Origin: Bradyrhizobium sp. 141
Lineage (GTDB): Bacteria > Pseudomonadota > Alphaproteobacteria > Rhizobiales > Xanthobacteraceae
Direction: 5' to 3'
DNA: 64,000 nucleotides
Assembly (NCBI RefSeq): GCF_023074055.1
Contig: NZ_JADPKR010000064.1
Location: 62,001 to 126,000 of the forward strand
The notes below the pieces were generated by a model, which searched no databases, had not been told where the DNA came from, and saw only the letters and a program-made list of their open reading frames with translations. Below, piece by piece: positions 9,663-17,936 of this stretch (the first letter of the stretch is position 1; every line of letters begins with the position of its first letter). Both the position numbers and the translations under genes were made by a program.

Positions 9663-10502
9663 TTATCCGGAAGGCCGGTTGCGCTGGCGGTCACTGTACA
9701 GCTTCATGATCGCCGCCGCGGTTTCCTCGATGGAACGACGCGTGACGTCCAGCAGCGGCCAATCATGCTTGGCGATGAGCTTGCGCGCAAACGCGACCTC
9801 CTCGGTGACCGACTGCCTGTCGGTATAGGTGTCGTTGCCGGAGTCGGAGCCCATCGAGAGCAGGCGATTCTGGCGGATCTGGATCAGTCGTTCCGGCGTC
9901 GCGTGCAGACTGACGACCAGCGGCCGCGTCAGCGTCTCCAATTGCGAGGGCACCGGGATGCCCGGAACCAATGGCACATTGGCGGTGCGGATGCCGCGAT
10001 TGGCGAGATAAATCGATGTCGGCGTCTTCGAGGTGCGGGACACGCCGACCAGGACGACGTCGGCATCGTCAAGGCCTTCGACGTGCTGGCCGTCGTCGTG
10101 GATCATCGTGTAGTTAAGCGCGTCGATGCGCTTGAAATATTCCGCGTTGAGGACGTGCTGAGCGCCGACGCGGCCCGTGGTCGCAGCCCCGAGATAGGCT
10201 TCGAACAGCTGCATCACCGGGCCGATGATCGACAGGCTCGGAACGTTGATCTCCTTGCACTTGTCCTCGAGCCTGGAGACCAGATCCTTCTCGAGCAGCG
10301 TGAACAGCACGATCCCCGGCGCTTCCTCGATCTCGTCGAGCACCCGATCGAGCTGCTTTTGGCTGCGCACCAGCGGATAGACATGCTCGACCGGCGTCAC
10401 ATTGGCGTATTGGGCCGCGACCGCCCGTGCCACGGTGATCAGCGTTTCGCCGGTGGAGTCGGAGACGAGGTGCAGATGGAAATAATTGTTCGAGGTTGGC
10501 AC
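9663..10502 (-). CDS. ppsR: Pyruvate,phosphate dikinase regulatory protein (DUF299, kinase/pyrophosphorylase)
   Basis: This family reversibly phosphorylates a threonine of pyruvate,phosphate dikinase or PEP synthase using ADP or phosphate. The product is 279 residues. The family signature HLHLVSDSTGETLITVARA lies at the N-terminus and the P-loop GVSRTSKTPTS starts near residue 153. The start is GTG 10502. It is the first gene of the minus-strand run and borders the gene-free region proposed as the replication origin. Which target it controls is not evident, since neither ppdK nor ppsA is in the window. Confidence 0.92.
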   Translation of the reverse strand: MPTSNNYFHLHLVSDSTGETLITVARAVAAQYANVTPVEHVYPLVRSQKQLDRVLDEIEEAPGIVLFTLLEKDLVSRLEDKCKEINVPSLSIIGPVMQLFEAYLGAATTGRVGAQHVLNAEYFKRIDALNYTMIHDDGQHVEGLDDADVVLVGVSRTSKTPTSIYLANRGIRTANVPLVPGIPVPSQLETLTRPLVVSLHATPERLIQIRQNRLLSMGSDSGNDTYTDRQSVTEEVAFARKLIAKHDWPLLDVTRRSIEETAAAIMKLYSDRQRNRPSG

Positions 10503-10959
10503 AAAATCTCTTTGTATGAAGGCGGTGTGGTTTGTGGATTTCTGTGGAGCTTAACCGCTCGGAAAGGGTTGCGCGACACCAGGGGCGGGACAAGTGCCAA
10601 TTTTCTTCACACCGCTGCCCGTCTGAACAAGTTCGCCGGCCTGCGCGGACGGAAACGGGATTGCGCGGACAACCCCCTTGATAAGCTGCCGACAGAAAGG
10701 CGCAAGCCTTTGAAGCTGGCCGACTTATCGGAAGGCACCAGGAGCTTCGGGGATATGTTGATGGGTGTGAACAAGCGCGCGTGAACCCGCGGACGGAATT
10801 GCATGAGTCCAATCCACGGTCACATAGACTCAAACCTTAAGAATCTAAGATTCTAGATTTGAGGAAGGCGCTACGGACGGATATGTGTGCAGGTGAGACC
10901 TTAACGAGTTCTTACTATCCCCAGTTCCTTTCGCTGGGCAGAAAAGCCGGACCGCGAAA
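10503..10959. other. Candidate chromosomal replication origin (oriC)
   Basis: This 457-base gap holds no supported gene. Minus-strand genes lead away to the left and plus-strand genes to the right, as expected at an origin. Near-consensus DnaA boxes (8 of 9 against TTWTNCACA) occur at 10603-10611 and, reversed, at 10766-10774; a weaker 7 of 9 box lies at 10533-10541. An unusually AT-rich block at 10829-10864 contains the palindrome AGAATCT-A-AGATTCT at 10840-10854. A CtrA-like half-site pair TTAA-N7-TTAC lies at 10901-10915. The same flanking genes border oriC in several alphaproteobacteria. No perfect DnaA box is present, so this remains an inference. Confidence 0.5.
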
Positions 10960-11394
10960 ATGTTCGAAGACGTCTATCTCTGGATCAAGGCGCTGCATGT
11001 GATCGCCGTCATCTCCTGGATGGCGGGCATGCTCTATCTGCCGCGGCTGTTCGTCTATCATTCCGAGGCCGAGATCGGCTCTAAGCAGTCGGAAACGTTC
11101 AAGGTGATGGAACGCCGGCTGCTCAAGGCCATCATCAACCCCGCCATGATCGTCACATGGCTGGCCGGGCTCTTTCTCGCCTGGTCCGGCCATTGGTTCT
11201 CGTTCGGCTGGCTGCACGTAAAACTGGCACTGGTCCTGGCGCTGTCGGCGGTCCACGGCTTTTTTTCCCGCTGGCTGAAGGATTTCGCTGCCGACCGGCG
11301 CCCGCGGAGCCAGAAATTCTATCGGATTATCAACGAGGTGCCGACCGTCCTGATGATTTTCATCGTCATCCTGGTGATCGTGAAGCCGTTCTAG
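10960..11394 (+). CDS. hemJ: Protoporphyrinogen oxidase HemJ (UPF0093)
   Basis: HemJ oxidises protoporphyrinogen IX to protoporphyrin IX at the inner membrane in bacteria that lack HemG and HemY. The 144-residue length and four transmembrane segments match the family. The first helix contains KALHVIAVISWMAGMLYLPRLFVYH with the conserved histidine, and the third carries GWLHVKLALVLAL. The gene starts at ATG 10960, after the proposed origin, and precedes rho in the same direction. hemE, often the neighbour in related genomes, is not in this window. Confidence 0.92.
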   Translation: MFEDVYLWIKALHVIAVISWMAGMLYLPRLFVYHSEAEIGSKQSETFKVMERRLLKAIINPAMIVTWLAGLFLAWSGHWFSFGWLHVKLALVLALSAVHGFFSRWLKDFAADRRPRSQKFYRIINEVPTVLMIFIVILVIVKPF

Positions 11395-11642
11395 GCAGGG
11401 TGCGTGACGATTAGCTCAGCGCTTCGGCTTGCGGAGCAGGGAGCGATTTTCTATATTAGCGATATCCCACCCAACGCAGGCGGATGTGGTTTTGTCTGAG
11501 CTTTCCAGAGGCCGGACACCGCATCAGGTTTGAAGCCTCACCGGCACTTAACCTTGCCAGACCTGCGGACCTTATCTTCTCACGTCCGCATTTCAGAGCC
11601 TCCTCGCACCCCCCTCCCAGGTTACCCCACAGGACCACCCCA
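11395..11642 (+). promoter_or_regulatory. Leader and promoter region of rho
   Basis: This 248-base region separates hemJ from rho. A locally AT-rich segment at 11449-11462 (ATTTTCTATATTAG) is a plausible promoter -10 region. The frame of rho stays open upstream, but residues there are not conserved-looking and the start at 11643 matches family N-termini. rho leaders are commonly autoregulated by Rho itself; I cannot show that here. Confidence 0.35.
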
Positions 11643-12908
11643 ATGCGGGAAATTAAACTCGAAGACCTCAAGTCCAAAACGCCGGCCGAGCTCGTCTCGT
11701 TTGCGGAGGAGAATGGGGTCGAGAACGCCAGCACCATGCGCAAGCAGGAGCTGCTGTTTGCCATCCTCAAGCAGCTCGCACTCGCCGAGACCGACATTGT
11801 CGGCCAGGGCGTCGTCGAAGTGCTCTCCGACGGCTTTGGCTTCCTCCGCTCGCCCGATGCGAATTATCTGCCGGGCCCCGACGACATCTACGTTTCGCCG
11901 TCGCAGATTCGCCGTTTCGGCCTGCGCACCGGCGACACCATCGAAGGCCATATCCGCAGCCCGAAAGAGGGCGAGCGCTATTTTGCGCTGCTGAAGGTCA
12001 ACACGCTCAATTTCGAGGACCCGGAAAAGGCCAAGCACAAGGTCAATTTCGACAACCTCACGCCGCTGTTTCCGAATCAGCGTTTCCGCATGGAAATCGA
12101 CGATCCGACGCGGAAAGACCTTTCTGCACGCGTGATCGACATCGTCGCGCCCATCGGCAAGGGCCAGCGCGCGCTGATCGTCGCGCCGCCGCGCACCGGC
12201 AAGACCGTGCTGATGCAGAACATCGCGCACTCGATCACGCATAACCATCCCGAGTGCTATCTGATCGTGCTTCTGATCGACGAGCGTCCGGAAGAAGTCA
12301 CGGACATGCAGCGTTCGGTGAAGGGCGAGGTCGTGTCGTCGACCTTCGACGAGCCGGCGGTGCGTCACGTCCAGGTCGCCGAGATGGTGATCGAAAAAGC
12401 AAAGCGCCTGGTCGAACATGGCCGCGACGTCGTGATCCTGCTCGATTCGATCACGCGCCTTGGCCGCGCCTACAACACGGTCGTGCCGTCATCCGGCAAG
12501 GTGCTGACCGGCGGTGTCGACGCCAACGCGCTGCAGCGCCCCAAGCGCTTCTTCGGTGCCGCCCGCAACATCGAGGAGGGCGGCTCGCTGACCATCATCG
12601 CGACCGCGCTGGTCGATACCGGCAGCCGCATGGACGAAGTCATCTTCGAAGAGTTCAAGGGCACCGGTAACTCGGAACTGATCCTGGACCGCAAGGTCTC
12701 GGACAAGCGCACCTTCCCGGCGATCGACATCTCGCGTTCCGGCACCCGCAAGGAAGAGCTCATCACCGATCCGCAGGTGCTCAAGAAGATGTACGTGCTC
12801 CGCCGCATCCTCAATCCGATGGGGACGATGGACGCGATCGACTTCCTGCTCGACAAGCTGCGCTCGACCAAGAGCAATTCCGAGTTCTTCGACTCCATGA
12901 ACACCTGA
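11643..12908 (+). CDS. rho: Transcription termination factor Rho
   Basis: Rho is the hexameric RNA helicase that ends transcription. The product is 421 residues, the normal size. The N-terminal helical domain MREIKLEDLKSKTPAELVSF is followed by the RNA-binding cold-shock-like domain (DGFGFLRSPDANYLPGPDDIYVSPSQIRRFGLR), Walker A APPRTGKT near residue 182, Walker B with VVILLDSITRLGRAYN, and the Q- and R-loop regions. The frame is open 53 codons further upstream, but ATG 11643 matches family N-termini. A clear hairpin terminator follows. Confidence 0.97.
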   Translation: MREIKLEDLKSKTPAELVSFAEENGVENASTMRKQELLFAILKQLALAETDIVGQGVVEVLSDGFGFLRSPDANYLPGPDDIYVSPSQIRRFGLRTGDTIEGHIRSPKEGERYFALLKVNTLNFEDPEKAKHKVNFDNLTPLFPNQRFRMEIDDPTRKDLSARVIDIVAPIGKGQRALIVAPPRTGKTVLMQNIAHSITHNHPECYLIVLLIDERPEEVTDMQRSVKGEVVSSTFDEPAVRHVQVAEMVIEKAKRLVEHGRDVVILLDSITRLGRAYNTVVPSSGKVLTGGVDANALQRPKRFFGAARNIEEGGSLTIIATALVDTGSRMDEVIFEEFKGTGNSELILDRKVSDKRTFPAIDISRSGTRKEELITDPQVLKKMYVLRRILNPMGTMDAIDFLLDKLRSTKSNSEFFDSMNT

Positions 12909-12939
12909 GTGCACTGCAGTATAGGCTACATAAGCTTAG

Positions 12940-12965
12940 AGGGCGCCTTCGGGCGCCCTTTTTGT
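12940..12965 (+). terminator. Intrinsic terminator after rho
   Basis: The stem AGGGCGCC / GGCGCCCT with a TTCG tetraloop (12940-12959) is followed by a run of T. This is a textbook Rho-independent terminator 32 bases after the rho stop. It fits a gene that must end transcription without depending on its own product. Confidence 0.92.
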
Positions 12966-13118
12966 TGTGCGGGTTTGTTGCAGAGAATGTGCAGCATGGA
13001 AGCCGGCGTGATGTTGGAGGGACCGCTTACCTAAGCTGTTGATTTATAAAAATAATCATAGATGGCTCAATGCCCCTGTGGGTCGAGGCTGGGAAAAACG
13101 CAGCAAAATGCTCAGGTT

Positions 13119-13135
13119 ATATTGCATTGCAATAT
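13119..13135. promoter_or_regulatory. Perfect 17-base inverted repeat upstream of mnmE
   Basis: ATATTGCA-T-TGCAATAT is a perfect palindrome with 8-base arms, 94 bases before the mnmE start. It sits in an AT-rich stretch (about 13030-13145) that contrasts with the GC-rich surroundings. It may be an operator or part of the mnmE promoter. No binding protein can be named. Confidence 0.5.
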
Positions 13136-13229
13136 GAGTATTTGCTGCAGCAGTCAGCGCAGCAAGCCGTGCCTCTCTTGTCGTCCGGACGGACATTTGC
13201 CTTTTCGCCGGCAGCCGGACAAATAGGCC

Positions 13230-14588
13230 ATGCATCCGCGAGACCAGACCATCTTTGCATTGTCCTCCGGCCGTGCGCCGAGCGCGATCGCCGTGGTCCG
13301 TGTGTCGGGATCGCAGGCGGGCCATGTGCTGACGACCCTTGCGGGCAAGTTGCCTGCGCCGCGGCAGGCGGGTCGCCGGCTGCTCCGCGACGAAGCGGGC
13401 CGGCCGATCGACGATGCGGTCGTGCTCTGGTTTCCCGGGCCGGCCAGCGCGACCGGCGAAGACATCGCCGAATTCCACGTTCATGGCGGCCGCGCGGTGC
13501 TGGCGGCGCTCCTTGCCTCAATTTCGGGTATTCGGAATACGCGGGCGGCCGAACCGGGTGAGTTCACGCGGCGTGCCTTCGAGAACGGCAAGCTCGATCT
13601 CACCGAGGCCGAGGGTCTCGACGATCTCATTCACGCCGACACCGACCGGCAGCGGCGCCAGGCGCTGCGGCAGCTGCAGGGTCTGCTCGGGGATCGCGCG
13701 CGCGACTGGCGCGAGCGGATCATCGAGGCGTCCGCGCTGATCGAGGCCGGCATCGATTTCTCCGATGAGGGTGACGTGCCGGCGGAACTGATGGCGCCGG
13801 CGGTGAAAGCGATCAAAGCCCTTCACGACGAAATCGCAGAAGTGCTTGCGGCACAGGGACAAGCTGAACGCTTGCGCGACGGTCTCGTGGTCGCCATCGC
13901 CGGCGAGCCAAACGTCGGCAAGTCGACGTTGATCAATCAACTGGCGCGTCGCGAGGTTGCGATCGTCTCGCCGCATGCCGGCACCACGCGCGACGTGATC
14001 GAGGTGCAGCTCGACCTCGACGGCTACCCCGTCACGGTCATCGACACCGCCGGCATTCGCGAGACCGACGATCCCGTCGAGCAGGAGGGTGTGCGCCGGG
14101 CGCGGGCGCGAGCTGGAAGCGCTGACCTCGTGTTGTGGCTGGCGGAGGGTGGTCAGGTCGTCGATCTGAACTCGATCCGCTCGCCATCGACGTCCGGCGC
14201 CGCGAGCGATCTGTCCAGTGGCTCGGTCTGGATCGTCCGCAACAAGATCGATCTCGGTGGGGTCGGGGCAGCGGGACCGCAGGGCGAGTTCGGGATCTCG
14301 GCGAGCCGGGGTGACGGCATTCCCGACCTGGTCGATGCGCTGGTGAAATTTGCGGCGGAGTTCTTCGGCACCAGTGAGGGTGCATTGGTAACCCGGACAC
14401 GCCAGCGCGATCTCCTGCGCCAAGCGTCTGACAGCTTGCGCCGGAGTCTGGGGCTTGTAGAAGAGGGCGAGGAGCTGGCGGCCGAGGAGCTGCGTGCTGC
14501 CGCTTATGCCCTGGGTCGGCTGCTAGGCCGGGTGGACATCGAGGACGTCCTGGGGGCCATTTTCCAGAAATTTTGCATCGGAAAGTAG
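13230..14588 (+). CDS. mnmE: tRNA modification GTPase MnmE (TrmE)
   Basis: MnmE, with MnmG, installs carboxymethylaminomethyl groups at U34 of certain tRNAs. The product is 452 residues. The N-terminal tetrahydrofolate-binding domain begins DQTIFALSSGRAPSAIAVVRVSGS. The G domain shows G1 GEPNVGKST (residues about 226-234), G2 TTRDV, G3 DTAGI and G4 NKID. The C-terminus ends with FCIGK, the cysteine motif typical of the family. The partner mnmG follows after the parS-bearing gap. Confidence 0.97.
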   Translation: MHPRDQTIFALSSGRAPSAIAVVRVSGSQAGHVLTTLAGKLPAPRQAGRRLLRDEAGRPIDDAVVLWFPGPASATGEDIAEFHVHGGRAVLAALLASISGIRNTRAAEPGEFTRRAFENGKLDLTEAEGLDDLIHADTDRQRRQALRQLQGLLGDRARDWRERIIEASALIEAGIDFSDEGDVPAELMAPAVKAIKALHDEIAEVLAAQGQAERLRDGLVVAIAGEPNVGKSTLINQLARREVAIVSPHAGTTRDVIEVQLDLDGYPVTVIDTAGIRETDDPVEQEGVRRARARAGSADLVLWLAEGGQVVDLNSIRSPSTSGAASDLSSGSVWIVRNKIDLGGVGAAGPQGEFGISASRGDGIPDLVDALVKFAAEFFGTSEGALVTRTRQRDLLRQASDSLRRSLGLVEEGEELAAEELRAAAYALGRLLGRVDIEDVLGAIFQKFCIGK

Positions 14589-14631
14589 GGCTAGTTCTTC
14601 ATTGTAGAATTAGACCTTGTTCCATTGCTTG

Positions 14632-14647
14632 CGTTTCACGTGAAACA
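14632..14647. promoter_or_regulatory. parS site 1
   Basis: CGTTTCACGTGAAACA matches the universal parS consensus TGTTNCACGTGAAACA at 15 of 16 positions, with a perfect 14-base core palindrome. It lies 44 bases after mnmE. ParB, encoded 4.3 kb downstream, should load here and spread. Confidence 0.9.
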
Positions 14648-14660
14648 GGTGGAACCGACC

Positions 14661-14676
14661 TGTTTCACGTGAAACA
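14661..14676. promoter_or_regulatory. parS site 2
   Basis: TGTTTCACGTGAAACA is a perfect match to the parS consensus. It is separated from site 1 by only 29 bases centre to centre, about three helical turns. Confidence 0.95.
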
Positions 14677-14772
14677 GACTACAGCCTCGGGAAACAGCCG
14701 CTTCGTAGCCCGGGTGGCGCGAACGGTAATCCAGGCACGACAGACAACTTCGCTCGACCACGACTGCCTACT

Positions 14773-14788
14773 TGTTTCACGTGAAACA
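14773..14788. promoter_or_regulatory. parS site 3
   Basis: A second perfect TGTTTCACGTGAAACA, 112 bases after site 2. Confidence 0.95.
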
Positions 14789-14879
14789 GGGGTGCCGGGG
14801 GGACTGGTCTCGGCCGTCGAGCTGTCAGTCGGTTCGAGCGCAGCCAACCGCCGAGACTTGAAGATTCGGCTCTCAATCC

Positions 14880-14966
14880 CGTCATCGCGAGGAGCCCTTG
14901 CGACGAAGCAATCCAGACCGCCTCCGCGGGGGATTCTGGATTGCTTCGCTACGCTCGCAATGACGG
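14880..14966. repeat. Palindromic dispersed repeat (family E)
   Basis: The unit starts CGTCATCGCGAGGAGCCC and ends GCTCGCAATGACGG, with inner arms GCAATCCAGA and TCTGGATTGC. It forms a long hairpin. A half copy lies at 57986-58020. It sits inside the parS-bearing region. Confidence 0.8.
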
Positions 14967-15051
14967 AGTGCGGCCGACCATGCGCTCCATGATCCAATAC
15001 CGTTGGCTAGGTCCCCAATCCTTCAGCTTCATCTCGCGGGCCGTCGGACCC

Positions 15052-15067
15052 TGTTTCACGTGAAACC
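15052..15067. promoter_or_regulatory. parS site 4
   Basis: TGTTTCACGTGAAACC keeps the 14-base core palindrome and differs from the consensus only at the last base. Confidence 0.9.
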
Positions 15068-15119
15068 TGATCAAGCCACTCGTCCTGCCCCTTCGAAACT
15101 GCAGTCGGAACAACGCTCT

Positions 15120-15147
15120 TTCTACTGTGCATGGGGTTGTTTTCGCG
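15120..15147. repeat. 28-base repeat shared with 54620-54647
   Basis: Twenty-seven of 28 bases match the segment at 54620-54647; the core is TGCATGGGGTTGTTTTCGCG. It lies between parS sites 4 and 5. It is probably a fragment of another dispersed intergenic repeat. Confidence 0.7.
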
Positions 15148-15178
15148 AAATGACATTTCGAGCTACGCGCCCCAGCCC

Positions 15179-15194
15179 CGTTTCACGTGAAACA
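15179..15194. promoter_or_regulatory. parS site 5
   Basis: CGTTTCACGTGAAACA has the full 14-base core. It lies 53 bases before the mnmG start, so ParB loaded here could cover the mnmG promoter. Confidence 0.9.
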
Positions 15195-15247
15195 CCGGCC
15201 CCAGTTTCCGCTTCCGGCTTTCATGCCTCTGCGTTAGAAGTCCGCTC

Positions 15248-17128
15248 ATGCGAACAGAGCGAGAGAGCTTCGACGTCATTGTGATTGGCGGCGGCCACGC
15301 CGGCTGTGAAGCCGCGGCTGCCTCTGCCCGGATGGGCGCAACGACCGCTCTGGTGACGCACCGTTTCTCCACCGTCGGCGCGATGTCCTGCAATCCCGCC
15401 ATTGGCGGTCTCGGCAAGGGTCATCTGGTTCGCGAAGTCGATGCGCTCGATGGTCTGATGGGTCGCGTAGGGGATGCCGGCGGCATCCAGTTTCGCGTGC
15501 TCAATCGCCGCAAAGGTCCCGCCGTCCGGGGTCCTCGAGCCCAGGCCGACCGCAAGCTCTACGCCGCGGCAATGCAGGCCGCGATTCGGGAGACCCAGGA
15601 TCTTTCCGTCATTGAAGGCGAGGCCGACGAGCTGATCGTGGCCGAGGGCCGGGTGGCGGGTCTTCGCCTGGCGGACGGCCGCGAGCTTCGAACAGGGGCT
15701 GTGGTCGTCACCACCGGCACCTTCCTGCGTGGTCTCATTCATCTCGGCGAGAAGAATTGGCCCGCCGGCCGTGTCGGTGAGGCCCCCGCGATGGGTCTGT
15801 CCGCTTCCTTCGAGCGTGCCGGCTTCACCCTTGGGCGGCTCAAGACCGGCACTCCGCCACGCCTGGACGGCACCACAATCGACTGGTCCGCGGTCGAGAT
15901 GCAGCCCGGAGACGAGCCGCCGGAGCCGTTCTCGGTGATGACCGAGCGGATCACGACCCCGCAGATCCAGTGCGGCATCACCCGGACCACGGCCGCCACC
16001 CATGAGGTGATTCGCGCCAATGTGCATCGCTCTCCGATGTACTCGGGCCAGATCAAAAGCTCAGGCCCGCGCTATTGCCCGTCCATCGAGGACAAGATCG
16101 TCCGCTTCGGCGACCGCGACGGTCACCAGATCTTCCTGGAGCCGGAAGGGCTCGACGACAGCACGGTCTATCCCAACGGCATTTCGACTTCGCTCCCCGA
16201 GGAGGTCCAGCTCGCGATCCTCGCCAGCATTCCTGGCCTGGAGCAGGTCAAGATGGTCCGTCCGGGCTATGCCATCGAGTACGACCACATCGATCCCCGC
16301 GAGCTTGATCCGACCCTGCAGACCAAGCGTTTGCGCGGCCTGTTCCTGGCCGGACAGATCAACGGCACCACCGGATACGAAGAGGCCGCCGGGCAGGGCA
16401 TCGTGGCCGGGTTGAACGCCGCGCTCTCCGCCAGCGGCGCCGCGCTGACGGTGTTCGACCGTGCCGATGGCTATCTCGGCGTGATGATCGACGACCTCGT
16501 CACCCGCGGGATCAGCGAGCCCTATCGGATGTTCACGTCGCGGGCCGAATACCGGCTGACGCTGCGGGCCGACAATGCCGATCAGCGTCTGACCGAGAAG
16601 GGGATCGCGCTCGGCTGCGTCGGCAATGCCCGAACCCAGCATCATCGCACCAAGATGGACGCCCTGAATGCGGCCAGGGCGCTGTCGAAGTCGCTCACGA
16701 TCACCCCGAACGAGGCAATTAAGCAGGGGCTGTCGCTGAATCGGGACGGTCAGCGCCGGTCGGCCTTCGAGCTGATGGCCTATCCGGAGATCGGCTGGAG
16801 CCAGGTCCGCGCGATCTGGCCGGAGCTGTCCGGGATTGACCCCGTCATTGCGACCCACCTCGAGATCGATGCCAAGTACGATGTCTATCTCGAGCGCCAG
16901 AGCGCCGACGTCGAAGCCTTCCGGCGCGACGAGGGGATGGTGCTGTCGGAGGTCGATTACAGCCTCGTCCCCGGTCTCTCCAACGAGGTGCGAGCCAAGC
17001 TGGAGAAGGCGCGGCCATTCACGGTCGGCCAGGCCGGCCGGATCGACGGCATGACGCCGGCTGCGCTCGGCATCCTCGCGGCCTATCTCCGGCGCGAGGC
17101 ACGGAAGACCTCCAAAGCAATCGCATAG
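15248..17128 (+). CDS. mnmG: tRNA uridine-5-carboxymethylaminomethyl(34) synthesis enzyme MnmG (GidA)
   Basis: MnmG is the FAD-binding partner of MnmE in wobble-uridine modification. The product is 626 residues, the usual length. The dinucleotide-binding loop VIGGGHAGCEAAAASARMG lies at residues 14-32, then SCNPAIGGLGKGHLVREVDALDG, TGTFLRGLIHLGEK and the AGQINGTTGYEEAAGQG motif. The C-terminal helical domain (EVDYSLVPGLSNEVRAKLEKARP) contacts MnmE. parS sites flank the gene on both sides. rsmG follows after 9 bases. Confidence 0.97.
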   Translation: MRTERESFDVIVIGGGHAGCEAAAASARMGATTALVTHRFSTVGAMSCNPAIGGLGKGHLVREVDALDGLMGRVGDAGGIQFRVLNRRKGPAVRGPRAQADRKLYAAAMQAAIRETQDLSVIEGEADELIVAEGRVAGLRLADGRELRTGAVVVTTGTFLRGLIHLGEKNWPAGRVGEAPAMGLSASFERAGFTLGRLKTGTPPRLDGTTIDWSAVEMQPGDEPPEPFSVMTERITTPQIQCGITRTTAATHEVIRANVHRSPMYSGQIKSSGPRYCPSIEDKIVRFGDRDGHQIFLEPEGLDDSTVYPNGISTSLPEEVQLAILASIPGLEQVKMVRPGYAIEYDHIDPRELDPTLQTKRLRGLFLAGQINGTTGYEEAAGQGIVAGLNAALSASGAALTVFDRADGYLGVMIDDLVTRGISEPYRMFTSRAEYRLTLRADNADQRLTEKGIALGCVGNARTQHHRTKMDALNAARALSKSLTITPNEAIKQGLSLNRDGQRRSAFELMAYPEIGWSQVRAIWPELSGIDPVIATHLEIDAKYDVYLERQSADVEAFRRDEGMVLSEVDYSLVPGLSNEVRAKLEKARPFTVGQAGRIDGMTPAALGILAAYLRREARKTSKAIA

Positions 17129-17129
17129 G

Positions 17130-17145
17130 CGTTTCACGTGAAACA
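17130..17145. promoter_or_regulatory. parS site 6, overlapping the rsmG start
   Basis: CGTTTCACGTGAAACA lies at the mnmG-rsmG junction. The rsmG GTG start codon (17138-17140) is the GTG in the centre of this palindrome, so one sequence serves as both ParB site and translation start. Confidence 0.9.
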
Positions 17146-17908
17146 GCGCGGACCAGGCGGCGACAGGCCGCTATCGCGGCGACCCGGAACAGGTGAGGGC
17201 GCAGGTCAATCTGAACCGGCGCCAGCCAAACCGAGGATCGACAAGGCCAGTGCCAACGATCAGGCGTTTGATTCCATCATCGCCACGGACAAGCGCGAAG
17301 CCCTGAAGCTCGCGCCCGTTTCACATGAAACGGAAGCCCGGCTTGACCGCTACATTGCACTGCTCCGGGAGTGGCAGGCCAAGACCAATCTGGTCGCGCC
17401 CTCGACGCTGCCGCAGCTCTGGACCCGGCACATCGCCGACTCGCTCCAGCTCGTCGATCTCGCGCCCGCTGCCAAACGTTGGGCCGACCTCGGCAGCGGG
17501 GGCGGCTTTCCCGGTGTCGTGCTGGCCTGCGCCATGGCCGGGACGCCGGATGCGAGCGTCCATCTCGTCGAGCGGATCGCCAAAAAAGCGGCGTTCCTGC
17601 GCGAGGCGATTCGCGTCACCACATCTCCAGGAGTCGTACATCTCGCTGAGATCGGGGATAATGTGGATAGAATCACCGGCCCCGTCGATTGCGTCACCGC
17701 GCGTGCGTTGGCTCCGCTACATCAACTCATCGGCTTTGCGGAGCCGCTGATGCGCCAGGGCGCAAAAGCGCTCTTTCTCAAGGGTCAAGATGTAGAGGCT
17801 GAATTGACCGAAGCCGCTAAATATTGGAATATCGTGCCTCAGCTCCACCAGAGCCGCACGGGCGACGGCTGGATCGTGGAGCTCGATGCCGCCGAACGGC
17901 GCAGCTGA
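17138..17908 (+). CDS. rsmG: 16S rRNA (guanine(527)-N7)-methyltransferase RsmG (GidB)
   Basis: RsmG methylates G527 of 16S rRNA using S-adenosylmethionine. The SAM-binding motif DLGSGGGFPGVVLA lies near residues 117-130 and the preceding LWTRHIADSLQL is typical of the family. The product from GTG 17138 is 256 residues, with about 60 extra N-terminal residues of low-complexity character. No other ATG, GTG or TTG occurs in frame before the conserved domain, so this start is the only standard choice although it lies inside a parS palindrome. A degenerate parS also lies within the coding region. Confidence 0.9.
   Translation: MKQRGPGGDRPLSRRPGTGEGAGQSEPAPAKPRIDKASANDQAFDSIIATDKREALKLAPVSHETEARLDRYIALLREWQAKTNLVAPSTLPQLWTRHIADSLQLVDLAPAAKRWADLGSGGGFPGVVLACAMAGTPDASVHLVERIAKKAAFLREAIRVTTSPGVVHLAEIGDNVDRITGPVDCVTARALAPLHQLIGFAEPLMRQGAKALFLKGQDVEAELTEAAKYWNIVPQLHQSRTGDGWIVELDAAERRS
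17317..17332. promoter_or_regulatory. Degenerate parS-like site inside rsmG
   Basis: CGTTTCACATGAAACG differs from the 14-base core by one base (CACATG instead of CACGTG). In the rsmG frame it encodes VSHET, so it may be constrained by the protein. Whether ParB binds is uncertain. Confidence 0.5.
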
Positions 17909-17936
17909 GGCGCCAGGGGTTGAGTGGGGAAATTCG

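Larger units (their letters stand above)
14589..15247. other. Gene-free parS-bearing region between mnmE and mnmG
   Basis: These 659 bases contain no convincing gene. They hold five copies of the parS palindrome (listed separately), one palindromic dispersed repeat at 14880-14966, and a 28-base segment at 15120-15147 that recurs near 54620. Short open frames here encode VSRET-like peptides only because parS itself reads that way. The region should be treated as the centromere-like locus. Confidence 0.85.
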
